Source: Dactylosporangium sp040689395 (lineage in GTDB: Bacteria; Actinomycetota; Actinomycetes; Mycobacteriales; Micromonosporaceae). Taken from it: 64,000 nucleotides of DNA. The stretch covers positions 1-64,000 of the forward strand of contig NZ_JBFAZX010000021.1 in NCBI RefSeq assembly GCF_040689395.1, given 5' to 3'. Below are positions 27,318 through 35,983 of this stretch, in pieces (position 1 is the first letter of the stretch; every line of letters begins with the position of its first letter). The position numbers and the translations under genes were made by a program. The notes below the pieces were generated by a model. That model ran no database searches. It had not been told where the DNA came from and worked only from the letters and a program-made list of their open reading frames with translations.

Positions 27318-27932
27318 TCAAGAGCCCATCCGCGCTACCCCCACCAGGCCATGAACCATGTCGAGGTACCTGCGTACCACCTCGTCGGGCGCCAGGGGCC
27401 CGTCGTCGCGGTACCACGTCGCAACTCCGACGCACAGCGTGGCCAGCGCGCGCGCGGCATCGTCCGGGTAAGGGGTGGTGAACACGCCAGCCTTGGAGCC
27501 GGCACGGATGACATCGGCCAACATCCGTTGCTGCTCGTCGCGCATACGCACGTAGCGGCCGCGGTTGGCGGGCTCCAGGCTACGCAACTCGGTTGAGGCA
27601 ACGAATGCCTCGTTACGGCGGAACAGGTGGAACCGGAGCATGCACTCGACCAAGGCGTCCAGCTGTCCTTCCGGATTCGGTGGGGATGTCGACAACGCGG
27701 ACCTGCTACGCGCCAGCAGGTCGTTCATCACCGCCTCCAGCAGCCCCATGAGGATGTCCTGCTTGGAGCGGAAGTGGTGATAGAGCCCCGGAACCGAGAG
27801 CCCCGCGCGGCCGGCGAGGTCCCGGACGCTGGTCCCCTCATATCCGTGCTCGACGAAGGCCTCCAGCGCAGTCTGAAGAATCCTCGGTAGCGGCGATGGG
27901 CCATAGTCACGCCAATTCACGTAGACCATCAT
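27318..27932 (-). CDS. TetR/AcrR family transcriptional regulator
   Basis: This repressor has about 204 residues. The helix-turn-helix is ILQTALEAFVEHGYEGTSVRDLAGRAGLSVPGLYHHFRSKQDIL, followed by an all-helical ligand domain. The start could be either of two adjacent methionine codons. It is on the same strand as, and directly upstream of, the acyl-CoA dehydrogenase and phosphotransferase, with a perfect palindrome between. It probably responds to an acyl-CoA and controls those genes; whether it also controls itself is unclear because the palindrome is downstream of it. Confidence 0.92.
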   Translation of the reverse strand: MMVYVNWRDYGPSPLPRILQTALEAFVEHGYEGTSVRDLAGRAGLSVPGLYHHFRSKQDILMGLLEAVMNDLLARSRSALSTSPPNPEGQLDALVECMLRFHLFRRNEAFVASTELRSLEPANRGRYVRMRDEQQRMLADVIRAGSKAGVFTTPYPDDAARALATLCVGVATWYRDDGPLAPDEVVRRYLDMVHGLVGVARMGS

Positions 27933-28167
27933 GCCTGCCAGACCGGGAGTCGGCGCGAGGGCGTCCTGGCGATCCGTAGGTCCGCCGTGACGCGGTCCGG
28001 TGCCGACGACCGGTGCCGGGGCAGACGGACGGCGCCGTTGCCGCGCCGTTACGCCGGTGCGGCGTGTGCATGAGGTGCGACGGCATCGGTCCCGCCGAGT
28101 GCGGTCAAGCTAGGCCCGCGATGGCTGAACACCGTGGTGGCGGCCCTGTCGGTCATAGACAACGGCT

Positions 28168-29283
28168 ATGACTGGGCTAGGCAGCTGGCGGGTACCGAAC
28201 GGGGCCGACCAGGCGCAGCGTGGAGATGTGGCTATTCCTGTCCGCGAACTGAGGGCCGGCGACCGAGCCGTAGTGGGCTACGCTCCCGGGCTTCTGGTCG
28301 CTGTTGTACTGGCGGTCGTCGCTTTCCTGGTCGGCCGGCAGGCGCCGGTGGTCGGCTCGCCGGTCATCGGGATCGTCTGCGGTGTGATGGTCAGCGCCTT
28401 CGTCCGTCGGCATGCGTTGTTGCGCCCGGGGGTGTCGTTCGCGGGACGGACGGTGCTACAGGTCGCAGTCGTAGTCCTGGGCGCCCAATTGTCGCTGCGC
28501 CGGGTCGCGGATGTCGGGCTCGACTCGCTACCCGTCATGCTCGGCACGCTCGGTGTTTGTCTGGTGCTGGCTTACCTCGTCGGCCGGTGGATGGGCATCG
28601 AGCGGGACCTGCGCACTCTGATCGGGGTGGGTACCGCGATCTGTGGGGCGTCGGCGATCGCGGCAGTGAGCCCAGTAATCCGCGCCAAGCACGCTTCGGT
28701 GGCTTACGCGATCTCGACGATCTTCTTGTTCAACGTGGCGGCGGTGTTGGTGTTTCCGCCGCTCGGTCATCTGCTCGGGCTCGACCAGCATGCTTTCGGC
28801 CTGTTCGCCGGTACGGCCGTGAACGACACCTCGTCGGTGGTGGCCGTCGCGGCCAGCTACGGTGACGCAGCCAGCCAGGACGCGGTGGTAGTCAAGTTGA
28901 CCCGAGCGTTAATGATCATACCGATATGTCTCGTTCTATCTGCGCTAGTACAGAGGCGGGACCGTCGGACGGCCCCACCGAGTGAGGGCCGGTTGATGGT
29001 CAAGGAACGGATGCTACGACGTGCGGTGCGGCTGGTGCCCTGGTTCCTTGTCGGCTTCCTGCTGATGGCTGCCGTCAATTCCGCCGGCATGATTCCGCCG
29101 TCAGCTCACGACGGTGTTCAGTCGGCTGCGCTGTTCCTCATCACGGTGGCCCTGACGGCTATCGGCATGTCAACCGACCTGGCTTCGCTGCGCCGGGCCG
29201 GGCATCGCCCACTGTTGCTCGGGCTCATGTTGTGGGTGGCGGTGGCGGCGACAAGCCTGCTACTGCAGATGGCCGGTCTGTGA
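28168..29283 (+). CDS. YeiH family putative sulfate/sulfite exporter (UPF0324)
   Basis: This integral membrane protein has 371 residues and roughly ten hydrophobic segments. The family-defining stretch LIGVGTAICGASAIAAVSPVI is present, as is the second-half FAGTAVNDTSSVVAVAASYG motif. The start could be somewhat later than 28168, since the first 25 residues are hydrophilic and poorly conserved. YeiH-type proteins are often annotated as sulfate exporters, and in enterobacteria yeiH lies beside the LysR gene yeiE, linked to sulfite. The same pairing occurs here with a LysR gene 13 bases downstream. It fits the sulfur-oxidising enzymes that follow, which release sulfite. Confidence 0.9.
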   Translation: MTGLGSWRVPNGADQAQRGDVAIPVRELRAGDRAVVGYAPGLLVAVVLAVVAFLVGRQAPVVGSPVIGIVCGVMVSAFVRRHALLRPGVSFAGRTVLQVAVVVLGAQLSLRRVADVGLDSLPVMLGTLGVCLVLAYLVGRWMGIERDLRTLIGVGTAICGASAIAAVSPVIRAKHASVAYAISTIFLFNVAAVLVFPPLGHLLGLDQHAFGLFAGTAVNDTSSVVAVAASYGDAASQDAVVVKLTRALMIIPICLVLSALVQRRDRRTAPPSEGRLMVKERMLRRAVRLVPWFLVGFLLMAAVNSAGMIPPSAHDGVQSAALFLITVALTAIGMSTDLASLRRAGHRPLLLGLMLWVAVAATSLLLQMAGL

Positions 29284-29296
29284 CAGGCTACGGCTG

Positions 29297-30304
29297 ATGC
29301 TGCCATTGCCCTCCTGGACCCCAGACCTGCCCGCTCTGGACCTGTTGATCTCGATCGCCGAGCTGGGAAGCATCGGTCGCGCCGCTGCGGCCCACAACAT
29401 CAGCCAACCAAGTGCGAGCAACCGCCTCGCGCGACTTGAGCGACAGGTCGGCGCCGCGCTGATTGCTCGTGGCGCCCGGGGCAGCGAGTTGACGTTCACC
29501 GGTGAAGCTGTCCTCGCCTGGGCCCGGCCGGTCGTGGAGTCGGCCCGACAGCTCGCCGACGGCATCGCAGCGCTGCGAGCCGATCGGTCGGCGCGATTGC
29601 GAATCGCGGCGAGCCTCACCGTTGCCGAGTACCTCGTGCCACGCTGGTTGCTACTGCTGCGCCGGTCCCATGCCGACCTGGTCACCTCCGTGGAAGTGAT
29701 CAACAGCCACGGCGTGGTCGCGCAAGTCCGCCTCGGCGCGGTGGATGTCGGCTTCGTCGAAACGCCCGAACCTCCGAACGGCGTGCACTCAATCAACGTC
29801 GGCCGCGACAGGGTCACGCTGGTGGTGGCCGCCGAATACCCCCTGGCGAACAAGGCCGCCCGTCGACTGCCTCCGCGGGATGTACTTGACCATCCCCTGC
29901 TCCTGCGCGAGTCCGGCTCCGGCACACGTGACACCTTCCTATCGGCCCTCAGCGCCGTTCGGCAACCCGCACCCACACACACGGTCGAACTCGGTTCGAC
30001 GGCGACCATCATCGCCACCGTCCTTGAGGGTGGCGGCGTTGGCGTCGTCAGCGCCAGAGCGGTGACGCGGGAACTCGCCGCCGGCAGCCTGGTTGAGCTG
30101 CACCTTGACGGAGTCGACCTACACCGCCCACTCCATGCCATCTGGACCAATCGACGTCCCGCCCCGCTGGCGGCCGAGCTGATCGACATAGCCCGCCAGA
30201 CGCTCGAGAGGGCGGGGCAACGCCTGCCCGTCGGCGCGCAGCCGCGAAGAGGGGCAGTGCCCCGTGAAGTGGTGAGCTTTGAGCACGGCCGGCCCGGGGC
30301 CTGA
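29297..30304 (+). CDS. LysR family transcriptional regulator (beside YeiH)
   Basis: This regulator has 335 residues. The N-terminal winged helix-turn-helix is LDLLISIAELGSIGRAAAAHNISQPSASNRLARLERQVGAALIARG, and a substrate-binding effector domain follows (RIAASLTVAEYLVPRWLLLLRR onward). The C-terminal tail of about 30 residues is Arg/Pro-rich and unlikely to be conserved. It is co-transcribed with YeiH, the same partnership as YeiE/YeiH, so sulfite or a related oxyanion is a reasonable effector guess. Confidence 0.92.
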   Translation: MLPLPSWTPDLPALDLLISIAELGSIGRAAAAHNISQPSASNRLARLERQVGAALIARGARGSELTFTGEAVLAWARPVVESARQLADGIAALRADRSARLRIAASLTVAEYLVPRWLLLLRRSHADLVTSVEVINSHGVVAQVRLGAVDVGFVETPEPPNGVHSINVGRDRVTLVVAAEYPLANKAARRLPPRDVLDHPLLLRESGSGTRDTFLSALSAVRQPAPTHTVELGSTATIIATVLEGGGVGVVSARAVTRELAAGSLVELHLDGVDLHRPLHAIWTNRRPAPLAAELIDIARQTLERAGQRLPVGAQPRRGAVPREVVSFEHGRPGA

Positions 30305-30336
30305 CCGGCCCGTCCCGCTCAGGCGCGACGGGCCGG
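30305..30336. terminator. Bidirectional hairpin between convergent genes
   Basis: CCGGCCCGTC (30305-30314) pairs exactly with GACGGGCCGG (30327-30336) across a 12-base loop, directly after the LysR stop and just before the end of the converging AhpD-like gene. Confidence 0.6.
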
Positions 30337-30347
30337 ATGCCGCACGG

Positions 30348-30689
30348 TCAGTGGCGGTGCTGCTCGTCGGTGAGCTTGAACGCGAGGCGGCCGTGGGCGT
30401 AGGCGCCCCCGGCGCGCAGCGCGGCCGCCACCCACGCGGCCTCGGCGAGCTCGGCCTGGGAGGCGCCCGCCTTCACTGCGAGGTTGGCGTGGCCGTCGAT
30501 GCAGTATGCGCACTGCGTCGTCAGCGCCACGCCGAGCGCGATGAGCTCCCGATACTTCAACGGAATGGCGCGCCCTTCGGCGGCGAAGACCGCGCCCTCG
30601 AACTGGCTGAACGCCTGCAGGATGTCGGGGGTCTCCTGCTTGTACACCTTGGTGTAGGCCCGGTCCTCCGGGCTGAGGTAGTCAGTCAT
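30348..30689 (-). CDS. Carboxymuconolactone decarboxylase / AhpD-like protein
   Basis: This small protein of 113 residues has the AhpD-like fold. The redox motif CAYC is followed by the family histidine (CAYCIDGHANLAVKAGASQAELAEA). Such proteins act as alkylhydroperoxidase partners or thiol peroxidases; true carboxymuconolactone decarboxylases lack the CxxC. I chose the ATG at 30689, with AGCGGA seven bases upstream, over a GTG two codons earlier. It is divergent from the DszC-like gene at 30911. Protection from peroxide made by uncoupled flavin monooxygenases would make sense but is inference. Confidence 0.9.
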   Translation of the reverse strand: MTDYLSPEDRAYTKVYKQETPDILQAFSQFEGAVFAAEGRAIPLKYRELIALGVALTTQCAYCIDGHANLAVKAGASQAELAEAAWVAAALRAGGAYAHGRLAFKLTDEQHRH

Positions 30690-30910
30690 CGCCACGTCCG
30701 CTCTGCTGGCCTGTCGGGTAACTAACGTCGGTCATCGTAGCCCCTTACCGGCGCGGCGCGGGCCCGGCCCGGCCATGTCGATTGATGCCGAAGTTTCACT
30801 ACAGGAACGTGGTAGCGCAACTGCGTTGTTCGGCCGGTCCCGCATTTCCATGCTGGATGCAGGCGGACGGAACCGTTTCCGTAGTGCGCCGCCACGGCGA
30901 AGGAGCCCGC

Positions 30911-32119
30911 ATGACCCTCTCCACCACGATCAGCCCGCCGGCGCTCGACTCCGACGAGCTCGCCGGTGTGCTGGCGGCGATCGCCGCCGACGCCCGCCGG
31001 CGCCGCACCCAGGCACCGCACGAGCGCCCCGGCCTCGCCCTCGAACTGGTCCGCCGGCATCGCCTCGGCGCGGTCCGGGTGCCCTCCGCCGACGGCGGCG
31101 CCGGCTACACCAAGCGCGAGTCGTTCAGCCTGTTCATCCGGCTGGCCGAGGCAGACCCCGACGTCCCGCACATCCTGCGCCTGCACTACGGCTTCGTCGA
31201 GGAACTGCTACGCCACCACGACCGGTATGCCGACCGGCCGTGGCTGGCGCAGGTGCTCGACGGCAAGCTGTTCGGCGGGGCCGCCGCCGAACTGAACAAC
31301 CGCGCCGGGGTCTACACCTACGACACGACCCTGGTGGCCGACGGCGACGCGTACCGGCTCAACGGCCGCAAGTTCTACAGCACCGGCAGTCTCTACTCCG
31401 ACTATCTGCGGGTTACCGCGAACGACGCCGACGGCGGACAGGTCAGCGTGCTGATCCCGGCTGACCGCGACGGCGTGGAGCACGCCGACGACTGGGACGG
31501 CATCGGCCAGCGGCACACCGGCAGCGGCACCACCATCCTGGACAACGTCGTGGTGTACCCCGCCGAGCTGGCGCCGCTGCCAGCCGCGGCAGGCGGCCTC
31601 CGGCGTGGCGCCCACGCTCAGCTGCTGCTGCACGCCGTGGCCGCGGGCATCCTGCGCGAGTTGGCCGCGGACGCGGCCGAGCTGGTCCGTGGTCGCACCC
31701 GCTCGTACTCGTGGGGCAACCATGACGAGTCCCGCCACGACCCGCAGATCCTGCAGATCGTCGGCGAGCTCGCGGCGACGGCGTACGTGGTGGAGGCGGC
31801 GGTACTGGCAGCGGCCGACGCCCAGGAGCGCGCGGATGCCCACCAGCGCAGGCACGGCGAGCCGAGCGACGCACTGGAGCACGAGGCGTCGCTGCAGGCG
31901 TCGAAGGTGAAGGTCGGCGTCGAGGAGATCGCGCTGCGCGCGGCCGGTGCGCTCTTCGGCGCCGGTGGCGCCTCGGCCGCCCTCGCCTCGCACCACCTCG
32001 ACCGGCACTGGCGCAACCTGCGCACCCTGTTCAACCACAACCCGACGGTGTTCAAGGCGCGCGCCGTGGGCGACGTCGTCGTCAACGGCGCGCAGCTGCC
32101 GTCCGTCGGCTACTTCTAG
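30911..32119 (+). CDS. Acyl-CoA dehydrogenase-fold flavin monooxygenase (DszC/SfnB-like)
   Basis: This 402-residue protein belongs to the acyl-CoA dehydrogenase superfamily branch that includes DszC and SfnB, which use reduced flavin and oxygen on sulfur compounds. Marks are AYRLNGRKFYSTGSLYSDYLRV in the middle domain and the C-terminal SHHLDRHWRNLRTLFNHNPTVFKARAVGD, where dibenzothiophene-type oxygenases have a very similar HWRN...HNP motif. True acyl-CoA dehydrogenases have a different tail and a catalytic glutamate not seen here. GAAGGAG precedes the ATG. A hairpin terminator follows. The substrate is probably an organosulfur compound. Confidence 0.88.
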   Translation: MTLSTTISPPALDSDELAGVLAAIAADARRRRTQAPHERPGLALELVRRHRLGAVRVPSADGGAGYTKRESFSLFIRLAEADPDVPHILRLHYGFVEELLRHHDRYADRPWLAQVLDGKLFGGAAAELNNRAGVYTYDTTLVADGDAYRLNGRKFYSTGSLYSDYLRVTANDADGGQVSVLIPADRDGVEHADDWDGIGQRHTGSGTTILDNVVVYPAELAPLPAAAGGLRRGAHAQLLLHAVAAGILRELAADAAELVRGRTRSYSWGNHDESRHDPQILQIVGELAATAYVVEAAVLAAADAQERADAHQRRHGEPSDALEHEASLQASKVKVGVEEIALRAAGALFGAGGASAALASHHLDRHWRNLRTLFNHNPTVFKARAVGDVVVNGAQLPSVGYF

Positions 32120-32168
32120 GCTCATCCGTTCACGCCACCGCGGAGATCTTCGAGGTGGGCAGTGCGTC

Positions 32169-32200
32169 GGCGGTCGAGGCGAATCCGCGGCTCGACCGCC
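32169..32200 (+). terminator. Hairpin terminator after the DszC-like gene
   Basis: GGCGGTCGAG (32169-32178) is exactly complementary to CTCGACCGCC (32191-32200), with a 12-base loop, 50 bases beyond the stop codon. Confidence 0.55.
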
Positions 32201-32288
32201 ACCGGCGCGACGCACGCGCGCCGTCGCATCACAAGGCCATCTGTCGGGAGCGTCAGCGGCTGAGCGGATCCCCCGGTTACGGGACGGT

Positions 32289-32313
32289 TATCCATATCTT
32301 ACAGATGGGGATA
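32289..32313. promoter_or_regulatory. AT-rich palindrome upstream of the leader peptide and LysR gene
   Basis: TATCC...GGATA arms (32289-32293, 32309-32313) enclose ATCT-TAC-AGAT (32296-32306), all centred on base 32301. This AT-rich island within high-GC DNA lies 40 bases upstream of the leader peptide start and is a good candidate for an autoregulatory LysR site or a promoter element. Confidence 0.45.
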
Positions 32314-32351
32314 CTAGGATTATCCGATCCCGTGTGCCACCATTGTTCATT

Positions 32352-32426
32352 GTGAATCAGGTCGAACTCGTCGCTCGACGTCATGTGGACCTCATGCGCG
32401 CATGCAGCGCGATCTGTTGCGGCTGA
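32352..32426 (+). CDS. Sulfur-regulated leader peptide (RRHVDL...C type)
   Basis: This is a 24-residue open frame starting at GTG and ending ...RACSAICCG. The core ARRHVDLMR followed by a cysteine-containing end is the hallmark of the short leader peptides found in actinobacteria upstream of sulfur-assimilation and sulfonate genes, where ribosome behaviour at the terminal cysteine codons is thought to sense cysteine. Here three cysteine codons occur within the last seven codons, two of them adjacent. It lies 129 bases upstream of a LysR gene, implying that the regulator's expression is tied to cysteine supply. Confidence 0.8.
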   Translation: MNQVELVARRHVDLMRACSAICCG

Positions 32427-32555
32427 CCGTTTCCGGCGGCAACAGGATCACGGCGGCGCTTTCGGATCGCGGCTGCGATCCCTCGGCTGAGGCCCGAAAG
32501 GCCCATGAGGTCTGGATACTCACATGACAATGGCAAGTTCCGGTGGCGGTGCGTG

Positions 32556-33488
32556 ATGCTCGACCTGCGGCGAATGATGCTCCTGTGCGACCTGGCCGAC
32601 CTCGGCACGGTGACGGCCGTGGCGGAGCGGCGCAGCATCACCAGCTCCGCCGTCTCACAGCAGCTGCGAATTCTCGAGAAGGAAGCCGGTGCGGTCCTGT
32701 TCCGCCGGGACGGCCGGACGCTCGGCCTGACCCGCAGCGGTCAGGTGCTCGTCGAACATGTGCGCCGGGTGCTCGGCGCGGTCGACGAGGCGATCAGCGC
32801 CGTCGCGGCCACCTGCGGTGCCCCGTCCGGGCAGATCGCGATCGCGGCCTTCAACATGGGCATCCCCATGCTGGCCGCGCCGGTGGTGCGGCGGCTGAGC
32901 GCCGAGCACCCCGACCTGCACATCGAGGTACAGCAGGCGCCGAGTGCGACCGCCTTGCGGCTGCTGCGTCAGGGTGAGGTCGACGTAGCCATCACCTGCC
33001 GCTACGACTTCGACGGCGAGGAGTCGCTGGGCGGGCTCGCCAGCGAGCACCTGCTCTTCGAACCGCTGGTTCTCATGGCGCCGACCCAGCTACACCTGCG
33101 CATCCGCAAGCGGGGGCTGGTCGCGCTCGCCGACGAGCCGTGGATCACCGGCCCGCGGGAGTCCGGGCTCGGTGCCGCGGTCATGCGGGCCGGTCGCACG
33201 GCCGGATTCACGCCCCAGGTCAAGCACCGCCTCATCGGCGCCCAGAACATCTGCGACCTGGCGGCGACGGAGGTGGCGTCGGCCATCGTCCCGCGGCTGT
33301 CGGTCCCATCGCACCTGGAGGGCCTGATCGTCGACGACCTGGAGCTGGGCGGGCGGGCGATCAGCGCCGCGGCACGCGAGGGCCGGCGACGCGATCCGAA
33401 CATCGCCCTGATCATGCAGTCGCTGCGCACGATCGCGAAGGGCACACTCCGCGCCCTGCGCGGCGCCCGGCTGGACCTCGTCTCCTGA
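32556..33488 (+). CDS. LysR family transcriptional regulator behind a cysteine leader peptide
   Basis: This regulator has 310 residues. I start it at MLDLRRMMLLCDLADLG, where homology begins, with GGTGG upstream. The helix-turn-helix is TVTAVAERRSITSSAVSQQLRILEKEAGAVLF, and the effector domain follows (GQIAIAAFNMGIPMLAAPVVRRL onward). It is preceded by an RRHVDL-type leader peptide and an AT-rich palindrome. It converges with the leftward sulfonate/LLM operon and is the most likely regulator of the organosulfur genes in this region. Confidence 0.92.
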   Translation: MLDLRRMMLLCDLADLGTVTAVAERRSITSSAVSQQLRILEKEAGAVLFRRDGRTLGLTRSGQVLVEHVRRVLGAVDEAISAVAATCGAPSGQIAIAAFNMGIPMLAAPVVRRLSAEHPDLHIEVQQAPSATALRLLRQGEVDVAITCRYDFDGEESLGGLASEHLLFEPLVLMAPTQLHLRIRKRGLVALADEPWITGPRESGLGAAVMRAGRTAGFTPQVKHRLIGAQNICDLAATEVASAIVPRLSVPSHLEGLIVDDLELGGRAISAAAREGRRRDPNIALIMQSLRTIAKGTLRALRGARLDLVS

Positions 33489-33529
33489 CGACCCCACGGC
33501 TCGGCAACGCCCGGTGGGACTGCCGCGCC

Positions 33530-34840
33530 CTACCATTGCGGTGTTGGCAGGCCCAGATGTGAGCGCAGGGTGCCGCCATCGTAAGCGTGACGATAGATGC
33601 CGCGCTTGCGCAGCAGCGGCACCACCTCGTCGACGAAGGCGGGAAGACCCTCCTCGACCACATCGAAGTGCAGGTTGAACCCGTCGACCGCGTCGGCGCG
33701 GAACCACTCCTCGAAGATGTCCGCCACCTTCTCCGGCGAACCGATGACGGCGAGATGTCCCACGCCGGTGCGCAGGATCTCGCGCAACGGCCGGCCGGTC
33801 CGGGCGACGTGGACGATGGAGTTCACGAAGCCCTCCGAGTCATCGCGCCGACGGGCCTCGACGTCGACCAGGTCGAGCGGGATCGGCGAGTCCAGGTCGA
33901 GCGCGGCGATCGGGATGCCGAGGCGCGCTGCGATGTGGCCGACGCCAACCGCGTCGGTGTCCGAGCCTTCGAGCTCGATCCGGTGGCGCAGTGCCTCCTC
34001 GTCGGTCGAGGCGAGCGTCAGCGCGGCGCCCGACAGGACGAGCAGACGCGGCCGGTCCGTTGCCCGTGCTGTGGCGGCGGCCGCGGCTCTGGCGCGGTAC
34101 TCGAGCGCGGACTCCAGGGTCGGCGTCGAGACGAAGGCCGCGTCGGCGTACCGTGCGGCCAAAGCGATGCCCTCGGGAGAGCCGCCGGCTTGGAACAGCA
34201 CCGGCAGCCCTTGCTCCGACGGCGGGACGGTGGCCCCGCCGTGCACCGTGAAGTAGGCGCCGTGGTGCTCGACGAGCCGGACCCCGCCGGGCCTGGTGAA
34301 CACACCGGTCTGCTTGTCGGCGATGATCGCGTCGGGTGCCCAGGTGCGCCACAGATCGGCGACGACGTCGATGAATTCCGCGGCACGGGCGTACCGGTCC
34401 TGTTTGGACGGCAGCCGCGACAGCCCGAAGTTCGCCGCGATCTTCGGGTTGTAGCTGGTCACCACGTTCCAGCCGGCGCGTCCGTGCGACGCCCGGTCCA
34501 GGCTGGCGATGGAGCGTGCCAGGTTGTACGGATGGTTCCAGGTGGTTGAGATGGTCGGCACCAGTCCGATCCACCGGGTGTGCTGCGCCGCGGTCGCCAG
34601 CGCGACGATCGGGTCGAGGCGCAGTGGCGCCGGGGACGTCTCCCAACCCGGGTGCAGCGTCGGCTGGTCGTTGAGGAACAGCGCGTCGAAGAGGCCGCGC
34701 TCGGCCTCGACGGCGATCCGGGCGTAGAACTCGCCGGTGGCCGAGGAGAGCGGGTCGATCCCGGCGCGCCGCCAGCCATACGGGCTCGATCCGAGCGGCG
34801 GGGCGTTGAGCCCGAGATGCAGTCTGCGTCCGTTCGTCAT
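33530..34840 (-). CDS. LLM class flavin-dependent monooxygenase (NtaA/SnaA/DszA family)
   Basis: This 436-residue enzyme belongs to the NtaA/DszA group of reduced-FMN monooxygenases, which cleave C-S, C-N or similar bonds. Marks are RRLHLGLNAPPLGSSPYGWRR at the start, FDALFLNDQPTLHPG, RWIGLVPTISTTWNHPYNLARSIASLDRASHGRAGWNVVTSYNP, and YARAAEFIDVVADLW. The enzyme needs a separate flavin reductase, none of which I recognise in the window. It is the last gene of a long leftward operon that begins with a sulfonate-type transporter. Confidence 0.93.
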   Translation of the reverse strand: MTNGRRLHLGLNAPPLGSSPYGWRRAGIDPLSSATGEFYARIAVEAERGLFDALFLNDQPTLHPGWETSPAPLRLDPIVALATAAQHTRWIGLVPTISTTWNHPYNLARSIASLDRASHGRAGWNVVTSYNPKIAANFGLSRLPSKQDRYARAAEFIDVVADLWRTWAPDAIIADKQTGVFTRPGGVRLVEHHGAYFTVHGGATVPPSEQGLPVLFQAGGSPEGIALAARYADAAFVSTPTLESALEYRARAAAAATARATDRPRLLVLSGAALTLASTDEEALRHRIELEGSDTDAVGVGHIAARLGIPIAALDLDSPIPLDLVDVEARRRDDSEGFVNSIVHVARTGRPLREILRTGVGHLAVIGSPEKVADIFEEWFRADAVDGFNLHFDVVEEGLPAFVDEVVPLLRKRGIYRHAYDGGTLRSHLGLPTPQW

Positions 34841-34888
34841 GTTGTCGGGTGTCTCCTATTCGTCGGAGTCCAGCACGCCCCGAGCGGC

Positions 34889-35983
34889 TCAGCGACGCTT
34901 CGCACGGGCGTAGGTCTCGAAGTGGGCGGCACGGACGACCGGGGCGAGGCCGCGAACCTGGAAGAAGACGGCGGCACGCGCGCGGACCTGAGCGATGTCG
35001 CCGTCCAGCAGGCCGGCGCCGCCGCGCGCCACGACGCCGGCGGTGGTGGCCCGCACGGCGATCTCGTCGAGCACGGCACGCCAGTGCGGATCCGGAAGTA
35101 CGGTGGCGGCCGCATGCTCGAGCTCCTCGGAGAGCGCCAGCAGCGACGGCTCTGCGGGGTGGCGGCGCAGGGCGTCGTCGAGCGCGGCGCGGGCCAGGCC
35201 GTACGGGCCCACCGGCGCCAGCACCGGCACATCGGCCGGATCGACATCCGGATCGATCTGCTGGGCGCGGCGCACCTCGAGGCTGACCACGCCGTCGCGG
35301 GACTTCCATTCGGCGACCGGGACGACCTCGGTGACGTACGCGTCGGACAGGAGATAGCCCTCCAGCGTCAGCTCCGCGGTGCGCGAACCGTAGACCGCGG
35401 TCAGCGGCAGCACCCGGCCGGTGATCCCGGAGTGGTGCAGGTCGGCGATGCCGAACACGTACTCCTCACGCGCCTCGTCGACCGCGCCCAGCCACAGCAC
35501 GTCGGTCAGGCCCCAGCCGGAATGCCATCCGATCACGCCGTCGATCCGGTAGCCGCCGGGCACCCTGGTGGCCACCGTGCCCCGGCGCTGCGGCCAGGAC
35601 CGGACGTGGCCCATACCCGCCCCGCCGAACAGCTCACCGGAGGCCAGCTTCGGCAGCAGCGCCAGGGTCTGCGGGGTGCCGGCCCCGATCGCGGGCGCGA
35701 CCGGGGCGCCGTGCTGGGTGACGATGGTCGCCGTCGACGGATCGGCGCCGAACAGCAGGTTGTCAGCGGCGGCCTTCACCTCCGGGGGAATCTCGACCCC
35801 GCCGTACTGCTCGGGGACGAACCACCGGTAATAGCCGACCTCGCGCAGGGCCTCGAGGTGCGAGCGCGGCACCTCGGTGCGGTCGACCTGCGCGGCGACC
35901 GGTGCGAGCACCTCCTCGACGACCCGGGCGAACTCCCGGTACGCCGGGTGCGACCTCGGGTGGGCCGACGTGTTGACGGTCAT
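34889..35983 (-). CDS. Acyl-CoA dehydrogenase-fold oxidoreductase (SfnB/DszC-like)
   Basis: This 364-residue protein has the acyl-CoA dehydrogenase fold and falls with sulfur-acquisition oxidoreductases rather than beta-oxidation enzymes. Features are FARVVEEVLAPVAAQVDRTEVPRSHLEALREVGYYRWFVPEQYGG, then GYRIDGVIGWHSGWGLTDVLWLG in the middle domain. The tail is shorter than in DszC and lacks the HWRN motif seen at 32.0 kb and 48.9 kb. AAGGAGG lies six bases before the ATG, so this start is secure; open frame upstream belongs to another reading. It overlaps the MFS gene by four bases. Confidence 0.85.
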   Translation of the reverse strand: MTVNTSAHPRSHPAYREFARVVEEVLAPVAAQVDRTEVPRSHLEALREVGYYRWFVPEQYGGVEIPPEVKAAADNLLFGADPSTATIVTQHGAPVAPAIGAGTPQTLALLPKLASGELFGGAGMGHVRSWPQRRGTVATRVPGGYRIDGVIGWHSGWGLTDVLWLGAVDEAREEYVFGIADLHHSGITGRVLPLTAVYGSRTAELTLEGYLLSDAYVTEVVPVAEWKSRDGVVSLEVRRAQQIDPDVDPADVPVLAPVGPYGLARAALDDALRRHPAEPSLLALSEELEHAAATVLPDPHWRAVLDEIAVRATTAGVVARGGAGLLDGDIAQVRARAAVFFQVRGLAPVVRAAHFETYARAKRR

